Of a DNA stretch of 45,751 bases, positions 25,433 to 33,582 are shown one piece after another. Every line of letters begins with the position of its first letter. Position 1 is the stretch's first letter. Source of the stretch: TC-15 sp034437275. GTDB lineage: Bacteria > Chloroflexota > Anaerolineae > Aggregatilineales > Aggregatilineaceae. The notes under the pieces are model-generated. The model saw nothing but the letters and a program-made list of their open reading frames with translations. It was not told the origin of the DNA and searched no databases. The stretch is taken from contig DAOTUD010000052.1 in the NCBI GenBank assembly GCA_034437275.1, positions 1 to 45,751 of the forward strand, in the 5' to 3' direction. A program made the position numbers and the translations under genes.

Positions 25433-25807
25433 ATGATGCACATGGTAATGTTTGTGCTGGATAACTCCGATCTGCTCGACGACGTGCTGGACGCCTGGAA
25501 CGCGATAGGCGTGGGCGGCGCGACCATCGTCGAGACGACCGGGCTGCACCGCCGGCAGCGCGAAAAGCCGGTCGGGGCGCGCTATGCCTTCGGGATGGGG
25601 ATGGGCACGCGCAGCGTCGAGGTGGGTCACCACACGCTGTTTGTGATCGTGCCAGACGAGAAGACGGTCCACGCGCTGATCGCGGCCATCGAGTCGATTG
25701 TCGGCGATCTCAGCGAGCCGAACACCGGCGTGTTGGCGGCATGGCCGCTGCCGATTGTGAAAGGCGTTCCGGAGGAACTACGCAGCCCCAAAGAGGACGA
25801 CGCATGA
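25433..25807 (+). CDS. PII-like signalling protein
   Basis: A 124-residue protein with the ferredoxin-like layout of the PII superfamily: MVMFVLDNSDLLDDVLDAWN (strand-helix), GVGGATIVETTGL (the strand before the T-loop), HHTLFVIVPDE and VHALIAAIESIVGDL (second strand-helix). The T-loop region is short and lacks the GlnB uridylylation Tyr. ATG 25433 follows GAAAGGAAG; an upstream GTG at 25415 would bypass that site. Its stop overlaps the start of the Na+/Ca2+ exchanger as ATGA, so it is probably a dedicated regulator of that transporter, by analogy with GlnK-AmtB and SbtB-SbtA. Ligand unknown. Confidence 0.75.
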   Translation: MMHMVMFVLDNSDLLDDVLDAWNAIGVGGATIVETTGLHRRQREKPVGARYAFGMGMGTRSVEVGHHTLFVIVPDEKTVHALIAAIESIVGDLSEPNTGVLAAWPLPIVKGVPEELRSPKEDDA

Positions 25808-26802
25808 TCTGGTTAGAGTTCATCGGAAGTGCGGTACTGATCGTGGTCGCAGCGTCCAAACTGGCCGAATACGGCGACGTGATCGCGCTGCGCACCGGAC
25901 TGGGCGGCATGTTCATCGGCACGCTGCTGATGGCGGGGGCCACATCGCTGCCAGAACTGCTGACCGCCATCAACGCCATCGACCAGAACGCGCCCAACCT
26001 GACCGCCGGGAACATCTTCGGCAGCAGCATGTTCAACATGTTCCTGCTGGCCGTGCTGGACCTGGCCTACTGGCGGATGCGCATCCTGAGCCGCATCACC
26101 GTCAACCACGCCGTCAGCGCCAGCGTGGCCGTGCTGCTGACCGGTATGGGTGTGTTCTTCATCCAGGCCCAGGTCGACTTCCAGATCGGCTGGATCGGGG
26201 CCGACAGCCTGGTGCTGATCGGGCTGTACCTGCTCGGCACGCGCGTCATGTTCGGCGGCAACCGGTCCGCGCAGGAGGTCGCCGCCACCCCGGAGATCGC
26301 CGAGGACGTGATGAGCCTGCGGCGCGCGCTGATCGGGTTCGGCGTCGCGACCGCCGCGCTGGTGCTGATCACGCCGCTGTTGGTCGACAGTTCGATCGGC
26401 ATCGCGGAGGAAACCGGGCTGGCGGTCGGGTTCGTGGGGCTGGCGCTGGTCGCGGTGGTGACCTCGCTGCCGGAAGTGATCACGACCATTTCCGCCGCGC
26501 GCATCGGGGCCTACGATCTGGCGGCGGGCAACCTGTTCGGCAGCAACATCTTCAACATTTTCGCGCTGGGCCTGGTCGACTTCTTCTACGACGGGCGCTT
26601 CCTGGCGACGGTCAGCCCGGAAATGGCGCTGGCCGGGATCATCGCGCTGCTGCTGACGCACCTGGCGCTGACGGGGAACCTGGTCCGGCACCTGACGTGG
26701 GGCGAGACGCGGCGGCTGGTGGTCGAGATCGACGCACTGCTGATCATGCTGGGCTACGTGCTGGGGATGGTGCTGCTCTACAACCGGGGGCTGATCGGGT
26801 GA
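25804..26802 (+). CDS. Sodium/calcium exchanger family membrane protein
   Basis: A 332-residue CaCA-family antiporter with about ten membrane segments in two inverted halves. Alpha-1 repeat: GATSLPELLTAINA and NIFGSSMFNMF. Alpha-2 repeat: VTSLPEVITTISAARIGAYD and NLFGSNIFNIF, with the ion-coordinating Glu residues in both. The ATG at 25804 overlaps the stop of the PII-like gene; a longer frame from 25741 would read through that gene and is rejected. Probably exchanges Na+ or H+ for Ca2+. A triple-hairpin element lies 15 bases after the stop. Confidence 0.93.
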   Translation: MIWLEFIGSAVLIVVAASKLAEYGDVIALRTGLGGMFIGTLLMAGATSLPELLTAINAIDQNAPNLTAGNIFGSSMFNMFLLAVLDLAYWRMRILSRITVNHAVSASVAVLLTGMGVFFIQAQVDFQIGWIGADSLVLIGLYLLGTRVMFGGNRSAQEVAATPEIAEDVMSLRRALIGFGVATAALVLITPLLVDSSIGIAEETGLAVGFVGLALVAVVTSLPEVITTISAARIGAYDLAAGNLFGSNIFNIFALGLVDFFYDGRFLATVSPEMALAGIIALLLTHLALTGNLVRHLTWGETRRLVVEIDALLIMLGYVLGMVLLYNRGLIG

Positions 26803-26816
26803 GGCGCGGTCGCTGC

Positions 26817-26901
26817 TGGCCCCGTAGGGCAAGTCATACGACTTGCCAGGGGCGACCAGGGGTCGCCCCCGCGCGCGAGTATTCGCGCGCCTACGGGGCC
26901 A
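26817..26901. repeat. Triple-hairpin palindromic element
   Basis: Outer inverted ends TGGCCCCGTAGG (26817-26828) and CCTACGGGGCCA (26890-26901). Between them are three perfect hairpins in a row: GGCAAGTC/GACTTGCC (26828-26847), GGGGCGACC/GGTCGCCCC (26849-26869) and GCGCGCGA/TCGCGCGC (26871-26890). It lies directly after the exchanger gene and may also stop transcription or protect the 3' end of the mRNA. Confidence 0.85.
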
Positions 26902-26990
26902 TTGCGCGTCCGCCAAACGCGCGCCAACCCGTGTACAATCTGTACGGAGCGTGCATCCTTCACCGGGGCTGTGCGTAGTGAGTTGTACCA

Positions 26991-27052
26991 TATAAGGCGC
27001 TTGTGCGCCGCGCCTTATATCCCCATATCTAAAGACAGGGGCTTTACGGCGC
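26991..27052. repeat. Paired hairpins upstream of arsA, IS200/IS605-end-like
   Basis: TATAAGGCGC (26991-27000) and GCGCCTTATA (27010-27019) form a perfect inverted repeat. Overlapping it, TATCCCC, an A-rich loop, GGGGCTTTACGG gives a second hairpin like the one at 25344. Together with the element at 26817 it explains the 299-bp gap. Confidence 0.55.
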
Positions 27053-27101
27053 TTTTCGGTAACAGATAGAACCGAATCAGGACAGAAAGCAACGGAAACT
27101 C

Positions 27102-28286
27102 ATGCGCATCATTGTACACACCGGCAAAGGCGGCGTGGGCAAGACCAGCATCTCCGCCGCGACCGCTGTGCGCTGCGCGGAGATGGGCCTGCGCACCATC
27201 GTGATCTCGACCGACACCGCCCACTCCCTGGCCGACTCGCTGGACGTGAAGATCGGCCCGGAGCCGGTCCCCATCCAGGACAACCTGTGGGCGCAGGAAG
27301 TCGACGCCCGCTACTCGATGGAAAAATACTGGGGCCGCATCCAGCGCTACATGCTCAGCGTGATCAACACGCGCCAGGTCAACGAGATCGTGGCCGAGGA
27401 GGTCACCATCCTGCCCGGCCTGGAGGAAGGCGCGCACCTGCTGTGGATCAACAAGTACATGGAGGACGGCGAGCACGACGTGCTGATCGTAGACGCCGCC
27501 CCCACCGCCGAGACGCTGCGCCTGCTCAGCCTGCCGGACACCTCGCGCTGGTGGTTCCAACGCATCACCGACCTGATGCGCGGCGCGTCCGGGCGGCTGC
27601 TGCGCCCCATCTCCAGGCCGCTGATCGGGGCCGACCTGCCCGACGACGAAACCCTGGACAGCATCGACGGGCTGTTCGACACGCTGGACAACGTGCGCGA
27701 CCTGCTCACCGACCCGGCCATCAGCAGCCTGCGGCTGGTCGTCAACCCGGAGCGCATGGTCATCAAGGAGACGCAGCGCACCTACACCTACCTCAACCTG
27801 TACGGCTACGCGGTCGATGCTGTGCTGGTCAACCGCGTGCTGCCGGATGAAGTGACCGATCCCTATTTCGCCGCCTGGAAGGACCAGCAGCAGGACAACA
27901 TCGCCTTCATCCGCGAGGCGTTCGGCGAGCTGCCGATGATGCGCGCCCCGCTGTTCAACACCGAGATCGGCGGCATCGACCGGCTGCGGCGGCTGGCCGA
28001 TGCGCTCTACGGCGACCGCAACCCGGCGGACGTGATGTTCCAGGAGCGCACGCACCACATCGAGCCGGACGGCAGCGGCGGCTATCACCTGATCGTGCCG
28101 CTGCCCTTCGCCGAGAAGGAAGACCTCGACCTGTATCGCTCCGCCGACGAACTCACGCTGCGCGTCGGGCCGTATCGTCGTAACATCGTGCTGCCCTACG
28201 CGCTGTGGCACCTGGAGATCGACCACGCACGGTTTGAGCAGTCCCGGCTGCGCATCCACTTCGCCCGGCCCGAGGAGCAGAACTGA
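27102..28286 (+). CDS. ArsA/Get3-family ATPase with C-terminal HSP20-like domain
   Basis: A 394-residue cytoplasmic P-loop ATPase. Deviant Walker A GKGGVGKT (8-15), switch I STDTAHSLAD, switch II region VLIVDAAPTAETLRLL and the A-loop-like VLVNRVLP. From about residue 310 a beta-rich domain (ADELTLRVGPYRRNIVLP) matches the HSP20-like tail of the Chloroflexi/actinobacterial ArsA branch. No arsenite pump (arsB) or arsR is nearby, so a Get3-like targeting or chaperone role is as plausible as arsenic export. The next gene starts 9 bases downstream, so it is in an operon with the AarF kinase. Confidence 0.9.
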   Translation: MRIIVHTGKGGVGKTSISAATAVRCAEMGLRTIVISTDTAHSLADSLDVKIGPEPVPIQDNLWAQEVDARYSMEKYWGRIQRYMLSVINTRQVNEIVAEEVTILPGLEEGAHLLWINKYMEDGEHDVLIVDAAPTAETLRLLSLPDTSRWWFQRITDLMRGASGRLLRPISRPLIGADLPDDETLDSIDGLFDTLDNVRDLLTDPAISSLRLVVNPERMVIKETQRTYTYLNLYGYAVDAVLVNRVLPDEVTDPYFAAWKDQQQDNIAFIREAFGELPMMRAPLFNTEIGGIDRLRRLADALYGDRNPADVMFQERTHHIEPDGSGGYHLIVPLPFAEKEDLDLYRSADELTLRVGPYRRNIVLPYALWHLEIDHARFEQSRLRIHFARPEEQN

Positions 28287-28295
28287 TCGCGCGCT

Positions 28296-30125
28296 ATGGC
28301 CCCTCCCCCTCTGCCCGGCGACTCATCGACGGCGCAGGTCGCCGCCGGCCTGGAAGACTCCCACATCCAGTGGCGGCGCTACCGGCGCACGCTGCGCTTC
28401 GCGGCGTGGTTGTTCCTGCGCGTCGCGCTGTGGGAGCTGGTGCTGCGGCGTGTCGTTGGTGAGCAGGTCGTAGGCCGGAGCCGGACCCGGCGCTTGCGGC
28501 GCTGGGCGCGGGAGTCCCGCGCGCTGGCGGTGGATATGGGCGGGGTGATGATCAAGCTCGGCCAGTTCATCGCCAGCCGCATCGACCTGCTGCCCCCCGC
28601 TGTGATCGAGGAACTCGCCACCCTGCAAGACGAGGTGCCCACCGTCGCCTTCGACGTGATGCGCCAGACGCTGGAGCAGGAACTCGGCCCGCTGGAGACG
28701 AACTTCGCCGCGTTCGACCCGGAGCCGATCGCGGCGGCGTCGCTGGGCCAGGCCCACCGCGCCCGGTTGAGCAGCGGGGAGCGTGTGGTGGTCAAAATCC
28801 AGCGCCCCGGCATCGAGTCGCTGGTCTTCACCGATCTCAAGGCGCTGGAGGTGGTCGCCGGGTGGTTGATGCACCTGCGCTTCATCGCCCGCCGCGCCGA
28901 CGTCCCCGCCCTGCTGGACGAGTTCGGCGGCGTGTTGTGGGAGGAACTCGACTACCACCTGGAAGCCAACAACGTCGCAGCCTTCCGCCAGATGTTCGCC
29001 GAGGATTTCGGCATCTACATCCCCCAACTCTACCGCCAATACTCCACGCGCCGCGTGCTCACACTGGAAGACGTCGGCACCATCAAGATCAGCGACTACG
29101 CCGCCATCGAGGCCGCCGGCATCAGCCGCCGCGACGTGGCCCGCCGCCTGGTGAATACCTACCTGTGGATGGTCTTCGTCCGGCGCTTTTTCCACGCCGA
29201 TCCCCACGCCGGCAACCTGTTCGTCTACCCCCTCGCCCCCGACGAGCTGCCGCCCACCGGCCAGCACCGCAACGGCCCGCCGCTGCTGGGCCGCCCCTTT
29301 TACCTGATCTTCGTGGACTTCGGCATGGTCGGGCGCTTGACGCCGGAGATCGCCGACGGGCTGCGCGAAACGCTGATCGCGCTCGCCACGCGCGACACGC
29401 ATCGCCTCGTGCAGTCCTACCAACGGCTGGGCGTGCTGCTGCCCGGCACGGACCTGGACCGCCTCGAGGCCGCGACGCGCGCCGTATTCGACCGCGTGTG
29501 GGGCCTGGACATGGCCGCCATCAGCCGTATGCCGCTGGCTGAAGTCACCGACCTGGGCCGCGAGTTCAAGGACCTGCTGTTCTCGATGCCGTTCCAGGTG
29601 CCGCAGGATTTCCTGTACCTGGGGCGCGCCGTGGGTATCCTGACCGGCATGGCGACCGGCCTCGACCCCAAATACAACCCCTGGAAAGAGATTCACCCCT
29701 TCATCGCGTCGTTGCAAGCCGAAGAAGGCGAGGCGATGCCCTTCACCAGCCTGTTTGCGCTCACCCCGCGCGACCTGCTGCGCCCGGAGACGGTGCGCGC
29801 GCTGCTCTCCGACGACAGCCGCGAGCTGCTGCTCAGCACAGGGTGGGACCTCATCCGGCACGCGCTGCAACTGCCCATCGTGGCCGACGAGGTGCTGCGC
29901 CGCGCCGACCGGGGCGACCTGACGCTGCGCATCGAACCGGCCCCGGACCTCGACCAACGCCTGCAAGCCCTGGAGCGCGCCGCCCAACGCACGATCAGCG
30001 CGGTGATCTTCGCCGCCCTGGCCATCACCAGCGCCATCCTGTATGCCGCCGGTGCGCACACCCTCGCCGGGGTCGGGCTGGGGCTGGCGCTGTTCACCTT
30101 GCTGCGCGTCGTGCTGGTACGGTAG
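28296..30125 (+). CDS. AarF/ABC1/UbiB-family atypical kinase
   Basis: A 609-residue protein of the ABC1/ADCK family. The KxGQ signature is IKLGQFIASR; AAASLGQAHRA is the Ala-rich nucleotide loop, VVKIQRPG carries the catalytic Lys, the ELDYHLEANN block follows, HADPHAGN is the catalytic loop and VDFGMVG the metal-binding loop. Two C-terminal membrane segments (about 565-605) anchor it. Family members act in quinone or isoprenoid lipid metabolism. No ubiquinone or menaquinone genes are adjacent. The start ATG 28296 lacks a clear ribosome site, which fits coupling to arsA. Confidence 0.92.
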   Translation: MAPPPLPGDSSTAQVAAGLEDSHIQWRRYRRTLRFAAWLFLRVALWELVLRRVVGEQVVGRSRTRRLRRWARESRALAVDMGGVMIKLGQFIASRIDLLPPAVIEELATLQDEVPTVAFDVMRQTLEQELGPLETNFAAFDPEPIAAASLGQAHRARLSSGERVVVKIQRPGIESLVFTDLKALEVVAGWLMHLRFIARRADVPALLDEFGGVLWEELDYHLEANNVAAFRQMFAEDFGIYIPQLYRQYSTRRVLTLEDVGTIKISDYAAIEAAGISRRDVARRLVNTYLWMVFVRRFFHADPHAGNLFVYPLAPDELPPTGQHRNGPPLLGRPFYLIFVDFGMVGRLTPEIADGLRETLIALATRDTHRLVQSYQRLGVLLPGTDLDRLEAATRAVFDRVWGLDMAAISRMPLAEVTDLGREFKDLLFSMPFQVPQDFLYLGRAVGILTGMATGLDPKYNPWKEIHPFIASLQAEEGEAMPFTSLFALTPRDLLRPETVRALLSDDSRELLLSTGWDLIRHALQLPIVADEVLRRADRGDLTLRIEPAPDLDQRLQALERAAQRTISAVIFAALAITSAILYAAGAHTLAGVGLGLALFTLLRVVLVR

Positions 30126-30141
30126 CGAGCCGCCCGGTTTG

Positions 30142-30344
30142 GGGTCCACGAATAACCTGTTGCGTCGAGTCTGGCCGGCGCAAAAACGCCCCTCACCCGC
30201 AGAGCAGGCGAGGGGGAGTCACCGCGCACGCTTTTTCCCCTCGCCCATGCGATGGGAGCGGGGAGACCGCCCGGCAGGGCGGAGGGGTGAGGGCCAGCTT
30301 TGGCGACCATATTCACCTATTGCTGACAACTCGTTCGTGGTCCC
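30142..30344. repeat. Miniature inverted-repeat element with outer ends GGGTCCACGAA, containing a family-2 core
   Basis: Left end GGGTCCACGAATAACCTGTT (30142-30161), right end TTCGTGGTCCC (30334-30344, one base shorter than its mate at 24198). The inside, 30188-30297, is the family-2 repeat in reverse relative to 14402. It occupies most of the gap before prs. Confidence 0.75.
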
Positions 30345-30427
30345 GTATCCCAGTTTGATGTTGCATGTTTGGGCGGGGACGGTAAAGTAGAGGTTGAAAG
30401 CGGCTGGTCAGTTTAAGGAGGATGAGC

Positions 30428-31423
30428 TTGAGAGCGGCAGGACCTTACATTTTCTCCGGGACATCGAACGAAGCCCTGGCTCAAAAGATCTGTAAATATC
30501 TTGGGGTCGACCTGCGGCCCACGCATATCGACCGCTTCAGCCAGGGAACGCTGCGGGTGCAGTTGGGCGAAAGCGTGCGCGACAAAGACGTCTACATTAT
30601 CCAATCGCTCACCCACCCCGTGCACCGTCACATCATGCAGTTGTTGATGATGCTGGACATCGCGCGGCACGGGGACGCGGCGCGCGTGACGGCGGTGATC
30701 CCCTACTACGTGTATGGCCGTTCCGACAAAAAGGACGCCCCACGCATCTGTATCACGGCCAAGCTGCTCGCCCAGTTGATCGAAGCGGCGGGCGCCACCC
30801 GGGTCATTGCCATGACGCTGCATTCCGCGCAGATTCATGGCTTTTTTGATGTCCCCCTGGACCATCTCACCAGCATGAGCGTGATGATCAAGCACTTCAA
30901 AAAACGCGACCTGAGCGACACCGTGATCGTCTCGCCAGACGTGGGCTACGCCAAGCAGGCCACCAAGCTCGCCTACACGCTGAACGTCCCGCTGGCAATC
31001 GGCAGCAAGGTGCGCATCGGCGACCGCGAAGTCGAGATCAAGACCGTGCTGGGCAGCGGGGGCAAAGCCGCTAAACACGCCATCGTGATCGACGACGAGA
31101 TCGCCACCGCCGGCACGATGGTGAAGATCGTCGAGGTGCTGCAAGCGATGGGCACGAAGAGCTTCTCGCTGGCCTGTACGCACGGCCTGTTTACCAGCGA
31201 CGCCGTCGAGCGCCTGAACGCGCTAAGCTGCATCGACGAGATCGTGACCACCGACACCGTCTACGCGCCCGACGCCAAGCAGCGGCTCACCAAGACGCTG
31301 CACCAGCGGTCGGTGGCGTCGGTGTTGGGCGACGCGATCATGTGCAACCACGAGGGCAAGTCGGTCGGGTCGCTGTTCACGTTCTGGGACGACTCGGTGC
31401 CGCCGGATTACTCGTTCGGCTAA
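30428..31423 (+). CDS. prs: Ribose-phosphate pyrophosphokinase
   Basis: Makes PRPP from ribose 5-phosphate and ATP for nucleotide, His and Trp synthesis. The 331-residue protein shows the PRK fold: an IFSGTSNEALAQKICKYLG opening, the flexible loop YYVYGRSDKKDAPR, the pyrophosphate loop region SPDVGYAKQA and the PRPP-binding motif VVIDDEIATAGTM. The ribosome site AAGGAGG (30415-30421) touches ATG 30422, so the TTG at 30428 with 6-base spacing is the more likely start; ATG 30422 is the alternative. The divergent loop (SDKKD instead of RQDKK) suggests a class-II/III-like branch. Confidence 0.93.
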   Translation: MRAAGPYIFSGTSNEALAQKICKYLGVDLRPTHIDRFSQGTLRVQLGESVRDKDVYIIQSLTHPVHRHIMQLLMMLDIARHGDAARVTAVIPYYVYGRSDKKDAPRICITAKLLAQLIEAAGATRVIAMTLHSAQIHGFFDVPLDHLTSMSVMIKHFKKRDLSDTVIVSPDVGYAKQATKLAYTLNVPLAIGSKVRIGDREVEIKTVLGSGGKAAKHAIVIDDEIATAGTMVKIVEVLQAMGTKSFSLACTHGLFTSDAVERLNALSCIDEIVTTDTVYAPDAKQRLTKTLHQRSVASVLGDAIMCNHEGKSVGSLFTFWDDSVPPDYSFG

Positions 31424-31435
31424 ACCACCGTCCGC

Positions 31436-33151
31436 CTACAGCACGCTGTGCACCACGTCCAGCAGCGCCCCGCGACGCACCACATCGACCAGCGCGTCGA
31501 GGTACGGGCGCAGTGCGACATCGTGCGTGATCAGCCGCAGCGGGTGCCCGGGCGCGATCTCGACCGTACGCAGGTAGTCCAGCAGCGCGGCGGTCACGCG
31601 GCCCAGCCGGGCGTCGGGGTCCCGCTGGAGGCGCAGCTCCAGCGCCTGGAACGCGCACAACAGCTCGATGGCGACCACGGCCTGCGTATTGGCGACGACC
31701 TGCGCGGCGTGGCGGGCGGCAATCGTACACATACTGACATGATCCTCACGGTTGGCGCTGCTGGGGATGCTGTCCACGCTGGCGGGATGGGCCAGCGTTT
31801 TGTTTTCGCTGACGAGCGAGGCGGCGGTGTACTGCGCCAGCATCAGGCCGCTGTTCAACCCTTCCGTGCCCGCCGCATCGGCGATCAGGAAGGGCGGCAA
31901 GCCCCGGCTCAGGCGGCCATCGGTCAGCAGGAAGACCCGGCGCTCGGCGATGCTGGCCACGTCCGCCAGCACGATCTTCAGGAAGTCCAGCGCGTAGCCG
32001 ACCGGCGCGCCGTGAAAGTTCCCGCCGGAGATCGCCTTGATCGCGCGCGGCAGGTGCAGCGGGCCATCAGCATCCGTGAAGATCACCGGGTTGTCGGTCA
32101 CGGCGTTGATCTCGCGCGTCAGCACATCGCGGGTGTAGTTCACGGTATCCCACGCCGCACCCAACACCACCGGCGCCACGCGCAGGCTGTACGGGTCCTG
32201 CGGCGGCCCCTGCGACGGGTCCAGATCGACACCGGCATCGCCGCGCACCAGCGTGCTGCCCTGCAACAGCCGGTACACAAACGCCGCGACGCGCGCCTGC
32301 CCGGCGTGCCCGCGCACCGCGTGCAGATGCGGCAGGTACGCATCCCGGAAGCCGCGCAGCGCCTCCATCGACAGCGCCAGCGCCACCTCCGACGCGGCCA
32401 GCGTGCGCAGGCTGTCGGCACACGCCAGCACGCCGATGCCGGTCGTGGCCGCCGTGCCGTTGATCAGCGCGACGCCTTCCTTCGCGCCGAGCAGCACGCG
32501 CGGGATGTCCGCCTGCTGCATGGCGGCGGCGCCGTCCACCAGTGCGCCCTCGTAATACGCCTGGCCGTTCGCGCCGGGATGCGGTTCCTCGCCGGGGACG
32601 GGCGCGCTGAGCACCAGCGCCAGGTGCGCCAGCGGGGCCAGATCGCCGGACGCGCCGAGCGATCCCTGGGCGGGCATCGCGGGCAGCACGCCCCGGTTGA
32701 GCATCGCCACCAGCGTGTTGATCACCGCACGCCGGATGCCACTGTAGCCCTGGGCGAGCGTGTTGGCGCGGATCAGCAGCGTGGCACGCACCGCGTCCAG
32801 CGGCAGGTGCTCGCCCACGCCGATCGCGTGCGTCAGCAGCAGGTTCCGGCTCAGCAGGGCCGCCTCGGCGGTGTGCTTGAAGATCGCGCGCCCGGCGTTG
32901 TCGCCGAAGCCGGTGTTCACGCCGTAGATCACGCGCGCAGCACGGCCTTCGGCGGCGGCCTGCTCGATCTCGTCCATCGTGTGCTGGACCCAGGCGGCGC
33001 TGCGTTCAATACGCGCCAGCCGCGCGGCCAGCTCGTTGCCAGGGGGCGCTTCGGCGGGCAGCGGATCGACGGGGCGCTGGTCGCGCGCCACCGCGACCAC
33101 GTCATCGACGGTCAGGGGGTCTTGCCCCAGGGGAAAGGATTCTAACAGCAT
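31436..33151 (-). CDS. hutH: Histidine ammonia-lyase (MIO enzyme)
   Basis: Converts L-His to urocanate and ammonia. The 571-residue protein has the MIO-forming triad Ala167-Ser168-Gly169 in GSLGASGDLAPLAHL, the catalytic Tyr loop YGVNTGFGD, NGTAATTGIG and the active-site NRE and QYTAAS stretches. Longer than typical HutH (about 510) because of an N-terminal extension. ATG 33151 is preferred over the GTG at 33169. No hutU, hutI or hutG is adjacent, so a stand-alone MIO-type ammonia-lyase or aminomutase acting on another amino acid is possible. Converges on prs with a 12-base gap. Confidence 0.9.
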   Translation of the reverse strand: MLLESFPLGQDPLTVDDVVAVARDQRPVDPLPAEAPPGNELAARLARIERSAAWVQHTMDEIEQAAAEGRAARVIYGVNTGFGDNAGRAIFKHTAEAALLSRNLLLTHAIGVGEHLPLDAVRATLLIRANTLAQGYSGIRRAVINTLVAMLNRGVLPAMPAQGSLGASGDLAPLAHLALVLSAPVPGEEPHPGANGQAYYEGALVDGAAAMQQADIPRVLLGAKEGVALINGTAATTGIGVLACADSLRTLAASEVALALSMEALRGFRDAYLPHLHAVRGHAGQARVAAFVYRLLQGSTLVRGDAGVDLDPSQGPPQDPYSLRVAPVVLGAAWDTVNYTRDVLTREINAVTDNPVIFTDADGPLHLPRAIKAISGGNFHGAPVGYALDFLKIVLADVASIAERRVFLLTDGRLSRGLPPFLIADAAGTEGLNSGLMLAQYTAASLVSENKTLAHPASVDSIPSSANREDHVSMCTIAARHAAQVVANTQAVVAIELLCAFQALELRLQRDPDARLGRVTAALLDYLRTVEIAPGHPLRLITHDVALRPYLDALVDVVRRGALLDVVHSVL

Positions 33152-33217
33152 AAGTCTCTTTGTCCTCACAAAAACGCCGCCACGCTCGACACGCGGCGAC
33201 GGTTGCTCATTTTCTCT

Positions 33218-33250
33218 ATTGTACCACTATTGCCGCCGACGGTATACCGT
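33218..33250 (-). promoter_or_regulatory. Candidate hutH promoter with palindromic operator
   Basis: On the minus strand TACAAT (33223-33218) is a -10 about 67 bases before the start. The perfect 12-bp palindrome ACGGTATACCGT (33239-33250) lies over the expected -35 position, as a repressor site would. Confidence 0.45.
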
Positions 33251-33314
33251 ACGCGGGCCGTTTCGCGGGGCGCTGCCCCGCAGGATGCCGAGCACCCTGC
33301 ACCCGCCTGTAAGT

Positions 33315-33567
33315 TTTACCCCTCCCTAAATCCCTCCCCGTAAACGATACCGTTGGCGAACCAGTTTGGCGCTGATGGTTGCCCTCACCCTTCCGGCAGA
33401 GCCGGGTCCCTCTCCCTCAGGGAGAGGGATTAGCAAGGGGCTTACTCCCTTCTCCCTGAGGGAGAAGGGCCGGGGATGAGGGCCAAAAAGGTAGTTCGCC
33501 AACAAGGTCGTAAACGGAGAGGGACTTGCGCCTCCCCCCTTTCTCCGCGTGCGGGGAAAGGGGTAAA
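33315..33567 (-). repeat. Family-1 miniature palindromic repeat, copy E, split by another element
   Basis: The left part (33315-33346, TTTACCCCTCCCTAAATCCC to CGTAAACG) and right part (33509-33567, CGTAAACGGAGAGGGACTTG to GGGGTAAA) rejoin to one core matching copy B. The right flank ACATAACAGCCTCTAG runs into the stop codon of the propeller gene at 33583, so the element abuts that gene's 3' end. Confidence 0.85.
33347..33508 (+). mobile_element. 162-bp miniature element inserted into family-1 copy E
   Basis: Flanked by 8-bp direct repeats CGTAAACG (33339-33346 and 33509-33516), a target-site duplication. The ends carry inverted GTTGGCGAAC (33352-33361) and GTTCGCCAAC (33494-33503). The body is family-3 sequence (CCCTCACCCTTCCGGCAGAG, then two large palindromes around CTCCCTCAGGGAG and CTCCCTGAGGGAG). 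No coding capacity, so it is a non-autonomous element. Confidence 0.8.
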
Positions 33568-33582
33568 AGTACATAACAGCCT

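Noticed and set aside
25741..26802. Longer Na+/Ca2+ exchanger starting at 25741
   Set aside because: The extra 21 residues are read from inside the PII-like gene and are Arg/Gly/Gln-rich; the ATGA-coupled start at 25804 begins directly with the first membrane segment.
27102..28286. Part of an arsenic resistance operon
   Set aside because: No arsB/acr3, arsR, arsC or arsD is present within the window, and the neighbour is an AarF kinase.
31448..33145. Plus-strand frame opposite hutH
   Set aside because: Arg/His/Gln-rich translation typical of antisense frames in high-GC DNA; the minus strand has the MIO motif.
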